Shown here: positions 1 through 6,874 of the stretch, one piece after another
How the letters are laid out: the number at the start of each line of letters is the position of its first letter
Position numbering within the stretch: position 1 is the stretch's first letter
NCBI RefSeq assembly: GCF_027111255.2
Contig: NZ_CP114285.2
Span: 2,728,001-2,792,000, forward strand
DNA: 64,000 nucleotides
Reading direction: 5' to 3'
DNA from: Flavobacterium flavigenum
GTDB lineage: Bacteria > Bacteroidota > Bacteroidia > Flavobacteriales > Flavobacteriaceae
Translations under genes and position numbers: made by a program
Notes under the pieces: model-generated
Seen by the model: the letters and a program-made list of their open reading frames with translations, nothing else
Databases searched by the model: none
Told to the model about the DNA's origin: nothing

Positions 1-569
1 ACACCATTTTCAAGTTGTCTTTTAGGTAAAGATGCAATTACAGTTGGGTCACAAATAGAAAATTGTGGAAATAATGCACTTCCGCCTGAAGCTAATTTTT
101 CCTGAGTCGCTTCGATCGTCACCACATATCCTGAATTCATTTCGCTCCCCGTAGCCGGAAGAGTCAAAATTGTTCCAAACGGCATTGCATTTTCTTTAAT
201 TAAAATTCTCTTTTGAAGAATATCAATCGGATTTCCATCAAAATTAACTGCTGCCGAAATAAACTTTACACCATCAATAACAGATCCTCCTCCTACTGCG
301 AGAATAAAATCAATTTTTTCTGCTTTTATAACTTCTACGGCTTTCATCAAAGTTTCAAAATGTGGATTGGGTTCGATTCCGCCAAACTCTACAATTTCAA
401 AACCTTTCAGATTGCTGATTACCTGATCGTAAATTCCGTTTTTAAAAATACTTCCACCACCGTAAGCCAAAAGGATTTTAGCTTCTTTTGGAACCAAAGT
501 CGAAAGTTTTTCAATTTGTCCTTTCCCGAAAATTAAATTAGTCGGATTGTATAATTCAAAGTTTAACAT
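1..569 (-). CDS. Iron-containing alcohol dehydrogenase, N-terminal part (cut by window edge)
   Basis: The reading frame runs from an ATG at 569 off the left edge, leaving about 189 residues. It begins MLNFELYNPTNLIFGKGQ, which is the opening of the YqhD/BDH branch of iron-dependent (group III) alcohol dehydrogenases, and has the dinucleotide-binding stretch VGGGSVIDGVKF near residue 98. The Asp/His metal ligands would lie beyond the window. The family reduces aldehydes with NAD(P)H in the cytoplasm. The gene starts only 7 bp after the stop of the DJ-1-like gene, so the two are probably one operon. The exact substrate cannot be read from this part. Confidence 0.9.
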   Translation of the reverse strand, partial: MLNFELYNPTNLIFGKGQIEKLSTLVPKEAKILLAYGGGSIFKNGIYDQVISNLKGFEIVEFGGIEPNPHFETLMKAVEVIKAEKIDFILAVGGGSVIDGVKFISAAVNFDGNPIDILQKRILIKENAMPFGTILTLPATGSEMNSGYVVTIEATQEKLASGGSALFPQFSICDPTVIASLPKRQLENG

Positions 570-576
570 CTGCTTA

Positions 577-1338
577 TTATTTTAATTTTGCCATTAATTT
601 TTCAGCTACCAGTTTTGATGAAGCCGGATTTTGACCTGTAATCAACAAACCATCTTCTACTGCATAAGGCGCCCAATCAGCTCCTTTTGAATATTCGCCA
701 CCATTAGCTTTCAAAGCATCTTCCAATAAAAACGGAACCACTTTTGTTAATCCAACTGCTTCTTCTTCAGTATTTGAAAATCCGGTAACTTTTTTGTCTT
801 TTACTAAATAAGAACCATCAATCTTTACATTTTTTAATGCTGCCGGTGCGTGACAAACAAAACTTACTGGTTTTTTATGATTGTAAAAAGATTCAATCAA
901 AGCGATAGAATTTTGATCAACGGCCAAATCCCACATTGGTCCGTGGCCACCCGGATAAAAAACTGCATCAAAATCTTTCTGATCCACTTCTGTAATTTTA
1001 TGCGTACGTTTTAACTTTTCCTGTAAAGCTAAATCGGCATCAAAACGTTTAGTGTCTTCTGTAGCAGCACTCGGATCATTACTTTTTGGATCAATTGGCG
1101 GCTGACCACCTAAAGGACTTGCAATTTCGACAACATATCCCTGATCTATAAGGGTATAATATGGCGCAGCAAATTCTTCTGTCCAAAATCCTGTTTTTTC
1201 ACCTGTATCTCCTAATTTGTCATGGCTCGTAAGCACAAATAATACTTTTTTCATCTTTTTTTTATTTAATTTTTGAGCAGTAGTCGAAATACTACTAACC
1301 GTTAAAGCTATAATTGCAAATAATGCTATTTTGTTCAT
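577..1338 (-). CDS. DJ-1/PfpI (class I glutamine amidotransferase-like) family protein, possibly exported
   Basis: This 253-residue protein has a DJ-1/PfpI fold of the Hsp31/YajL-like type: FYPGGHGPMWDL holds the conserved Gly-Gly-His turn, and the nucleophile elbow VCHAPAAL supplies the reactive Cys. Family members act as glyoxalases, deglycases or chaperones. The first about 22 residues (MNKIALFAIIALTVSSISTTAQ) look like a signal peptide, which is unusual for the family; the internal Met of MKKVLFVLTS would give a cytosolic form. A TTG start at 1356 is open, but it falls on a promoter-like -7 element, so the ATG at 1338 is preferred. It leads an operon with the alcohol dehydrogenase and diverges from a LysR gene that probably controls it. 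Confidence 0.88.
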   Translation of the reverse strand: MNKIALFAIIALTVSSISTTAQKLNKKKMKKVLFVLTSHDKLGDTGEKTGFWTEEFAAPYYTLIDQGYVVEIASPLGGQPPIDPKSNDPSAATEDTKRFDADLALQEKLKRTHKITEVDQKDFDAVFYPGGHGPMWDLAVDQNSIALIESFYNHKKPVSFVCHAPAALKNVKIDGSYLVKDKKVTGFSNTEEEAVGLTKVVPFLLEDALKANGGEYSKGADWAPYAVEDGLLITGQNPASSKLVAEKLMAKLK

Positions 1339-1353
1339 TTGATTAATTTTAAA

Positions 1354-1361
1354 CAAATTTA
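1354..1361 (-). promoter_or_regulatory. Bacteroidota -7 element for the DJ-1/ADH operon
   Basis: The minus strand reads TAAATTTG, a match to TAnnTTTG, 15 bases upstream of the ATG at 1338. No clear -33 TTG was found at the ideal distance. Confidence 0.45.
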
Positions 1362-1395
1362 CAGCTTATATGATATTTGTAAAAATAAAATAAAC

Positions 1396-1403
1396 TATGT
1401 TTG
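1396..1403 (+). promoter_or_regulatory. Bacteroidota -7 element for the LysR gene
   Basis: TATGTTTG matches TAnnTTTG, with a TTTG about 17 bases upstream as a possible -33 box. It overlaps the first possible ATG (1397), which argues that translation begins at 1424. Confidence 0.45.
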
Positions 1404-1423
1404 TTATAAGTAAATTTATAGCT

Positions 1424-2323
1424 ATGGTCAATTTAGAATGGTATAGAACATTTAAGGCGGTCTACAAAAACGGAAACTTTTCTGTTGCCGCAAAAGAGCT
1501 TTTTATGAGTCAGCCCGCAGTTAGTCAGCAAATCTCAATGTTGGAAGCTCATGTTGGGAATAAATTATTTATTCGAAAGTCAAAAGGCGTAGAACCAACA
1601 GAGTATGCTAAGTTACTGAATAACTTGATTATAGATGCACTTGACCGTCTTGAAAATGTAGAAACTACTTTTAGGTCAAAAGCTGAAGATGCTACGCGGT
1701 TAATTTCTGTGGGCATATCAAAACATCTTTTCAGCAGTGTTGGCAATGCTTTAATTGCAAAATTTGATTTAATCGATTTTACTTTTGCCGATGATGACAC
1801 GCTGTTTTCCTTAGTCGATTCTAAAAAACTGGACTTTGCCATTGTTTCCAAAAAATACGATACGTTTGATACCATTCAGGAAACGGTTGCTAAGATTAAA
1901 TTAGTAATGGTTGGACCAACGAATTTGGATATTACCGAATTTCGCCAGAAACTAAAATCAGATAATTTTACTGAAGCGGAACAATGGCTGAACGAGCAAA
2001 AATGGTATTCACATGATGCCAGAATTCCACATATAAAATTGTTCTGGCTTCATGCTTTTCATAAAAAAAGACCATCCATGGTTCCTAATTACATTATTCC
2101 ATCAGAATTTGAAATGCTGGAGATGCTCTCTAAAAATTCCGGTGTTGCTGTAACATGGAATTGCAATGCCAGAAAATTTATTCAGCAAAACAAGCTCCAA
2201 CTGGTATGGAACAGCTTCCACGTTCCGGAAGAATATGTTTATTTACTGGCAGCTAAGAACAACAATTTGAAGACCTTTTTTGATATCATTGCCAACGAAG
2301 TAAGAATTGCATTATCGACTTAA
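1424..2323 (+). CDS. LysR-family transcriptional regulator
   Basis: The protein has 299 residues from the ATG at 1424 (MVNLEWYRTFKAVY), the usual start of a LysR winged-helix domain. The N-terminal helix-turn-helix includes NFSVAAKELFMSQPAVSQQ, followed by a periplasmic-binding-like effector domain to the C-terminus. An in-frame ATG at 1397 lies on the probable promoter and is rejected. It is divergent from the DJ-1/alcohol dehydrogenase operon with about 85 bp between starts, the standard arrangement for a LysR protein regulating its neighbour and itself. The effector is unknown; an aldehyde or redox signal is only an inference from the neighbours. Confidence 0.92.
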   Translation: MVNLEWYRTFKAVYKNGNFSVAAKELFMSQPAVSQQISMLEAHVGNKLFIRKSKGVEPTEYAKLLNNLIIDALDRLENVETTFRSKAEDATRLISVGISKHLFSSVGNALIAKFDLIDFTFADDDTLFSLVDSKKLDFAIVSKKYDTFDTIQETVAKIKLVMVGPTNLDITEFRQKLKSDNFTEAEQWLNEQKWYSHDARIPHIKLFWLHAFHKKRPSMVPNYIIPSEFEMLEMLSKNSGVAVTWNCNARKFIQQNKLQLVWNSFHVPEEYVYLLAAKNNNLKTFFDIIANEVRIALST

Positions 2324-2639
2324 AACTTAAGATAGTTAATGAGTTGAGTGTATTTTTTTTAATACAAATTAAAAACGCTGATAAAACAGATTTGCTTTCG
2401 CAAAAACACAGATTTACACGGATTTATATATAGAATCAAAAAGAAATCAGTGTAAATCTGCGTCAAAATATGCGTCTTTAATAATTAGACTCAACGGATT
2501 TGTCCTTACTTAAAATCATCAAAAATGATGAGTTGTACTATTCCATCCCACATTAAATTTGTCGTATGCCGAAATTTGATTTTTACGATCTTTTTCTGAG
2601 TTAAACTTTAATTAGCTCAGCGTAAGAAATATAAAATTT
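2324..2639. repeat. Intergenic region with a long-loop inverted repeat
   Basis: No gene is apparent. CAGATTTACAC at 2409-2419 and its exact complement at 2450-2460 form an inverted repeat with a 30-base loop, embedded in AT-rich sequence. GCGTAAGA at 2620-2627 pairs with TCTTACGC at 2654-2661 in the nrtR promoter, and a perfect 20-bp AT palindrome lies at 2627-2646. Confidence 0.6.
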
Positions 2640-2647
2640 TATATTTG
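2640..2647 (+). promoter_or_regulatory. nrtR promoter -7 element
   Basis: TATATTTG fits TAnnTTTG 24 bases upstream of the nrtR ATG. It overlaps the first operator-like palindrome, so binding there should block transcription. No good -33 TTG is visible. Confidence 0.5.
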
Positions 2648-2663
2648 TGTAAATCTTACGCAT
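2645..2663. promoter_or_regulatory. NrtR-type operator, site 1 (imperfect)
   Basis: TTGTGT-AAATCTT-ACGCAT is a 19-bp imperfect palindrome with the same 6-7-6 geometry as the sites at 3356 and 3408. It covers the likely transcription start of nrtR, which suggests autoregulation. Confidence 0.6.
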
Positions 2664-2670
2664 TTTAATT

Positions 2671-3363
2671 ATGACTGAAAATCAAAATATCAGAGTTGCT
2701 GTGGATGCCATTGTTTTTGGTTATCAAAACAGCCAGTTGTACGTTCTTTTAATCCAACAGAAATTTGGAACTCAGGAATCGTACTGGGCATTGCCCGGAG
2801 GTTTGGTTAAAAATGACGAATCACTAAAAGACGCTGTAAAAAGAGAATTGAAGGAAGAAACAAATGTTGAAGTAAATTACTTTGAGCAACTATTTACTTT
2901 TGGCGATGATACAAATCGGGATCCCCGAAACCGTGTAATTTCTGTAGCCTACTATGCCTTGGTAGATCCTTCAAAACTAAAAGTTCAGGCTGATACAGAT
3001 GCAGAACATGCGCAATGGTTTATAATTGATGAAGTCCCTGCCCTTGCTTTTGACCATAATCAGATTCTTAAAAAAGGATTGGAACGTTTAAAAGCCAAAC
3101 TCACTTACGAGCCCATTGGTTTTGATTTGCTTTCAAAAGAATTTCTTTTCTCAGAGCTGGAAAACCTCTATTGCACTATTTTAGAAAAGGAAATCGAACG
3201 CCGAAATTTCAGAAAAAAAATCCTGAGCTTCGGAATCGTAGAAGAAACAGAAAATTATTCCCCGGTAAAAACAGGGCGGCCGGCCAAATTATTTCGGTTC
3301 AACCATAAGAAATACAATGATTTACGCAAAGAAGGCTTTCATTTCGAAATAAAGTTTGCGTAA
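2671..3363 (+). CDS. nrtR: NrtR-type Nudix-domain transcriptional regulator of NAD metabolism
   Basis: The protein has 230 residues. The N-terminal Nudix domain (about 8-145) carries an intact Nudix box, GGLVKNDESLKDAVKREL followed by KEET, so the REXXEE signature is complete; some NrtR proteins have lost it. The C-terminal 80 residues (RRNFRKKILSFG to KTGRPAKLFRF) match the winged helix of the NrtR family. Known NrtR proteins repress NAD-synthesis genes and are released from DNA by ADP-ribose or related compounds. It opens the island, and operator-like palindromes sit over its own promoter and the next one. Because the Nudix box is intact, some ADP-ribose hydrolysis may remain; this is inference. 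Confidence 0.88.
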   Translation: MTENQNIRVAVDAIVFGYQNSQLYVLLIQQKFGTQESYWALPGGLVKNDESLKDAVKRELKEETNVEVNYFEQLFTFGDDTNRDPRNRVISVAYYALVDPSKLKVQADTDAEHAQWFIIDEVPALAFDHNQILKKGLERLKAKLTYEPIGFDLLSKEFLFSELENLYCTILEKEIERRNFRKKILSFGIVEETENYSPVKTGRPAKLFRFNHKKYNDLRKEGFHFEIKFA

Positions 3364-3374
3364 TTTTTACACAA
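3356..3374. promoter_or_regulatory. NrtR-type operator, site 2
   Basis: TTGCGT-AATTTTT-ACACAA is a near-perfect palindrome with one mismatched pair. It overlaps the nrtR stop codon and ends just upstream of the -33 box of the prs promoter. Its centre is 52 bp, about five helical turns, from that of site 3. Confidence 0.65.
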
Positions 3375-3380
3375 AATAGA

Positions 3381-3410
3381 TTGTTTATTCAAAATTAAAT
3401 TCTACATTTG
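3381..3410 (+). promoter_or_regulatory. Promoter of the prs-led operon
   Basis: TTG at 3381-3383 and TACATTTG at 3403-3410 are separated by exactly 19 bases, matching the Bacteroidota consensus TTG-N19-TAnnTTTG. The start of transcription would be near 3417, inside operator site 3. Confidence 0.7.
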
Positions 3411-3426
3411 CGTATAATTAACGCAA
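3408..3426. promoter_or_regulatory. NrtR-type operator, site 3 (perfect palindrome)
   Basis: TTGCGT-ATAATTA-ACGCAA has perfectly complementary half-sites. It overlaps the -7 element and expected transcription start of the prs operon, the classic position for a repressor. Confidence 0.72.
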
Positions 3427-3437
3427 ACAACAACACT

Positions 3438-4265
3438 ATGATACTAAATCTCGACCCAAAATTTACTCCGATACAAAACCAGAAACAAATCAATTTTCAA
3501 AGTTTTACCTTTTCTGGAGGAGAGCCACACATCAAAATCGATCCTAATTTTGATATCAATGAAAAAGTAACTATTACTCACAGATTAAATTCATTCAATG
3601 ATTTGGGCTTATTGTGTATCACAGTAGATGCTTTACGCAGAATGGATGTTAAGGTAATCGATTTGTTTATTCCGTATTTTCCGGCCGCAAGACAGGATCG
3701 TGTGATGATTAAAGGAGAATCTCTTTCTGTAAAAGTGTACGCGGATATCATCAACGGATTACAACTGAATAAAGTTTTTGTTTTTGATGCACATTCTGAA
3801 GTTACGCCCGCTTTAGTTAATAATTGTGAAGTGATTCCAAATCATGCTTTTATCGCAGCAGTTTTAAAAGTAATTGGAGAAAACGTAAAATTGATTTCTC
3901 CCGATGGAGGCGCTTTGAAAAAAATCTACAAAGTCTCTGAATTCTTAGGTGGAATTGAAGTTGTAGAATGCAGTAAAAGCCGTGACGTAAAAACCGGAAG
4001 ATTATCTGGTTTCAAAGTCTACGAAGAGGATTTAAACGGAATAGATTGTCTAATTGTAGACGATATCTGTGACGGCGGAGGAACTTTCGTAGGATTAGCA
4101 GAAGAATTGAAAAAGAAAAACGCCGGAAAATTATATTTAGCAGTAAGCCACGGAATTTTCAATAAAGGTTTTGAAGTTTTAAACTGCTTTGATAAAATCT
4201 TTACCACCAATTCTTTCAAAGATTTTGATGATGAAAAGGTAGAGGTTATAAAATTAAAATTATGA
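3438..4265 (+). CDS. prs: Ribose-phosphate pyrophosphokinase-like protein (short Prs; possible ADP-ribose pyrophosphokinase)
   Basis: From the ATG at 3438 the protein has 275 residues, against about 310 for housekeeping Prs. Prs landmarks are visible: FSGGEPHIKID, VDALRRM, IPYFPAARQDR, the FDAHSE metal/ATP motif, and a PRPP-type loop VDDICDGGGT. The catalytic flexible loop after ARQDR reads VMIKGESL in place of the usual basic KARPREPI, and the loop has GGG in place of TAG, so substrate use may differ. Prs makes PRPP; in the phage NARP1 pathway a Prs homologue pyrophosphorylates ADP-ribose instead. The upstream TTG at 3408 lies in the operator and is rejected. Its stop overlaps the next ATG (ATGA). 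Confidence 0.85.
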   Translation: MILNLDPKFTPIQNQKQINFQSFTFSGGEPHIKIDPNFDINEKVTITHRLNSFNDLGLLCITVDALRRMDVKVIDLFIPYFPAARQDRVMIKGESLSVKVYADIINGLQLNKVFVFDAHSEVTPALVNNCEVIPNHAFIAAVLKVIGENVKLISPDGGALKKIYKVSEFLGGIEVVECSKSRDVKTGRLSGFKVYEEDLNGIDCLIVDDICDGGGTFVGLAEELKKKNAGKLYLAVSHGIFNKGFEVLNCFDKIFTTNSFKDFDDEKVEVIKLKL

Positions 4266-5080
4266 ATAAAAATTATAGAGTAGAAATAGCAAATAAAACC
4301 TTAGAAATCATAAAAAATGGTTTTTATGAATACAAAGGAAAAAAGATTGTCATAGAAAAAGAACTTGAAGAGTCCAAAAAAAATACGATTACCATTGTAC
4401 CAAACGACTGGGACGAAATATTGAAAAGTCCAATTGAAAATAAGTTTAAAACAGAAATTGTGACAAAAAACTGTTCGACAATTGAAGCAATTGCTCAAGA
4501 GGAAAACGGAAAAATCTGTGTCTTGAACTTCGCTTCTGCAAAAAATCCGGGCGGTGGTTTTTTGGGAGGTGCTTCCGCTCAGGAAGAAAGTTTGGCTCGA
4601 TCATCTAATCTTTATGAAACGCAGATCAAAGACAAAACGATGTATGATTTTAATAGAAATCAGTCTTCGTTTTTATATTCAGATTACATGATTTATAGTC
4701 CGAATGTTTTGTTTTGGAATGATGATAATGGCAATTATTTTGAAAAACCATTTGTAGTTGACATTATTACAGCACCAGCACCAAACAAAGGCGCGATGTT
4801 GCAGCATAATAGAAAAGAAGAAATTGCTGAAACAGAAGTGATTTTCAAAAAAAGAATGGACAAAGTATTGGCAATTGCGGCAAAACAAAATATTGACACA
4901 CTGATTTTGGGAGCCTGGGGTTGCGGTGTTTTTAGAAATGAGCCCAAAGATGTTGCCCATTTTTTCAAAGAAATTATTGCAGAAAAATATACAGGTGCTT
5001 TTAAAAAAATAGTTTTTGCAGTATTTGACAATTCGGAAAAAAAATCAAATTTTAAACATTTCGAAGATACATTTAATTGA
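4262..5080 (+). CDS. Bacterial-type poly(ADP-ribose) glycohydrolase (macrodomain, TIGR02452/DUF2263)
   Basis: The 272-residue protein contains the PARG signature GGGFLGGASAQEE (pattern GGG-X6-QEE) near residue 100, with the paired Glu that performs catalysis, and later macrodomain elements ITAPAPN and LILGAWGCGVFRNEP that line the ADP-ribose pocket. Bacterial PARGs release ADP-ribose from poly(ADP-ribose) or from terminal protein-linked units. It overlaps the prs-like stop by 4 bp, indicating translational coupling. Its product, ADP-ribose, is the expected ligand of the NrtR protein that begins this island. Confidence 0.92.
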   Translation: MNKNYRVEIANKTLEIIKNGFYEYKGKKIVIEKELEESKKNTITIVPNDWDEILKSPIENKFKTEIVTKNCSTIEAIAQEENGKICVLNFASAKNPGGGFLGGASAQEESLARSSNLYETQIKDKTMYDFNRNQSSFLYSDYMIYSPNVLFWNDDNGNYFEKPFVVDIITAPAPNKGAMLQHNRKEEIAETEVIFKKRMDKVLAIAAKQNIDTLILGAWGCGVFRNEPKDVAHFFKEIIAEKYTGAFKKIVFAVFDNSEKKSNFKHFEDTFN

Positions 5081-5081
5081 T

Positions 5082-5549
5082 ATGAAAGTCATTTATCCAG
5101 TAAACGAAATTGAAAAAGAAGGAATCAAAATCTTTCTTGCCGGAACAATCGAAATGAGTAATTCGGAAGATTGGCAGCAAAAAATAGTCACAGATTTTCA
5201 GGATTTTTACAAGGAAAAAGAAGTCGTTGTTTTTAATCCAAGACGGTTTGACTGGGATTCAAGCTGGGTGCAGTCAATCGAAAATAAACAGTTCAGTGAT
5301 CAGGTAAACTGGGAGTTAGATGCTTTAGAAGCATCAGATTTCATCATTATGTTTTTTGATAAAAACTCTAAATCTCCCATTTCAATGCTCGAACTTGGAT
5401 TGTTTGCCGATTCAAAAAAAATGCTGGTATGCTGTGAAGAAGGTTTTTGGAGAAAAGGAAACATCGACATTGTTTGTAAACGAAAGGGAATTTCAACTTT
5501 TGAAACATTAGATGATTTAGTATTAGAATTAAAAACTAAAATTAATTAA
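5082..5549 (+). CDS. Nucleoside 2-deoxyribosyltransferase-like protein
   Basis: The ATG at 5082, one base after the previous stop, gives 155 residues; a longer frame from 5016 would overlap the PARG gene and is rejected. The sequence has KIFLAGTIEM at the start, NPRRFDWDSSW, a WELDALEASDFIIMFF strand-helix, and SPISMLELGLF, whose Glu matches the catalytic nucleophile of nucleoside 2-deoxyribosyltransferases. That family exchanges bases on deoxyribose or hydrolyses N-glycosidic bonds. In this setting it might act on a nucleotide or ADP-ribose-linked base, but the substrate is not readable. Confidence 0.8.
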   Translation: MKVIYPVNEIEKEGIKIFLAGTIEMSNSEDWQQKIVTDFQDFYKEKEVVVFNPRRFDWDSSWVQSIENKQFSDQVNWELDALEASDFIIMFFDKNSKSPISMLELGLFADSKKMLVCCEEGFWRKGNIDIVCKRKGISTFETLDDLVLELKTKIN

Positions 5550-5631
5550 CTATTAATCAGATTCCATGTTTTAAGTATCAAAGCAATCTGAAACCTAAAA
5601 CAACAAACTATTAACAATAAACCAAAAAACC

Positions 5632-5967
5632 ATGAGCGACGATTTAAAACCAAGATTTATTGAGTCTTTAAAAAGAAACAATGATCAGATTAGAGAAGAC
5701 AGAGCCAAAGTAATTGGCGAAGATTCTGAATTAATTTACAGACGCAGAGTTGAAGATATTGAGCTAAAAATCAAAAGACTCGAAAGAGAACAGGAAGGAT
5801 TGATCGATATTAGTCCACTGGATAAAAACAGTCTGACATTTACTGATTTTCAGCCCGAGGCCTTTGTTCAGAAAGATATGGAACTTTCGCTGACCATCAG
5901 AAATCTGAATATCCAGTTTGAAGTAACAAAAAAGAGATTTGAGTATTTATTCGGTAAAACATTTTAA
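5632..5967 (+). CDS. Small helical protein of unknown function
   Basis: The 111-residue protein is charged and probably largely alpha-helical; residues 20-60 (RAKVIGEDSELIYRRRVEDIELKIKRLERE) look like a coiled coil. No family was recognised. It lies 2 bp upstream of the VWA-like gene, so the two probably work as a pair. It has no signal peptide or membrane segment. Confidence 0.75.
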   Translation: MSDDLKPRFIESLKRNNDQIREDRAKVIGEDSELIYRRRVEDIELKIKRLEREQEGLIDISPLDKNSLTFTDFQPEAFVQKDMELSLTIRNLNIQFEVTKKRFEYLFGKTF

Positions 5968-5969
5968 TC

Positions 5970-6830
5970 ATGGGAGGAACAAGATACGATTTCGGTGCTC
6001 GCGAAAGCAGAGCAAAAAAAGTAGGTTACGCCAGTAAATCAGCAGGCGAAATTTTTACACAGAATGCATTACGAATGGCTCATGAGTCGATGAACCCAAA
6101 CGGAGTGATTGTAAGAGAAGCCAGAGATTCTGAGGTGCATCCAAACACAGTTCCGATTATTTTAGGACTGGACGTTACCGGAAGCATGGGTCATATTCCG
6201 CATGAACTGATTAAAGATGGATTGCCTAAATTAATGGGCGGCATTATTCAGGGAGGCGTTCCGGATCCGGCACTTTTATTCTTAGGAATCGGAGATCATG
6301 AGTGCGACAGATATCCGTTACAGGTAGGACAGTTTGAATCTGGAGATGAAGAATTGGATATGTGGTTAACGAGAACGTATATTGAATCTGGCGGTGGCGG
6401 AAACGCTGGTGAAAGTTATCTTTTAGCTTGGTATTTCGCAGCATTTCATACCAAAACCGATGCTTTAGAAAAACGTGGACAAAAAGGATTGTTGTTTACC
6501 GTTGGTGACGAGCCGGGTTTAAAAACACTTCCGGCTTCTGCCATAAAAGAAATTATGGGTCAGGGACAACAGACTTATACGCATCTTGAATTATTAGCAG
6601 AAGCTCAAAAACGATACGATGTATATCACATTAGTGTTTTGCACTCAAATCAGGCGATTAATGCCGATGTAGAATGGAAAGAATTGTTAGGTCAGAACTG
6701 CTTGTCTATTGAAGATCACAGAGAAATTCCAAACGTAATCAAAAATATTATCTGCGACCGATACAAAAGTTCTGGTTTAGGAACCACCGTTTCAGGAACA
6801 GACAGTTTAGATAATATCGAAATGCTTTAA
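5970..6830 (+). CDS. VWA-like domain protein
   Basis: The 286-residue protein has a von Willebrand A-like core. IILGLDVTGSMG resembles the DxSxS metal-ion site (MIDAS), with Thr at one Ser position, and GDHECDRYPLQ and FTVGDEPG may supply further metal-site residues. A Gly-rich IESGGGGNAGES segment lies mid-protein. There is no signal peptide, so it is cytosolic. Cytosolic VWA proteins usually scaffold or regulate partners such as AAA ATPases, but none is present here. It follows the helical protein by 2 bp. Its role in an NAD/ADP-ribose island is unknown. Confidence 0.8.
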   Translation: MGGTRYDFGARESRAKKVGYASKSAGEIFTQNALRMAHESMNPNGVIVREARDSEVHPNTVPIILGLDVTGSMGHIPHELIKDGLPKLMGGIIQGGVPDPALLFLGIGDHECDRYPLQVGQFESGDEELDMWLTRTYIESGGGGNAGESYLLAWYFAAFHTKTDALEKRGQKGLLFTVGDEPGLKTLPASAIKEIMGQGQQTYTHLELLAEAQKRYDVYHISVLHSNQAINADVEWKELLGQNCLSIEDHREIPNVIKNIICDRYKSSGLGTTVSGTDSLDNIEML

Positions 6831-6874
6831 AGTTTTGCGACTCTGCGTCTTTGCGAGATTAAAATAACAACAAA

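Noticed and set aside
213..536. Plus-strand reading frame of 107 codons
   Set aside because: It lies opposite the alcohol dehydrogenase gene, is Asn/Phe-rich, and has no family resemblance; a shadow frame.
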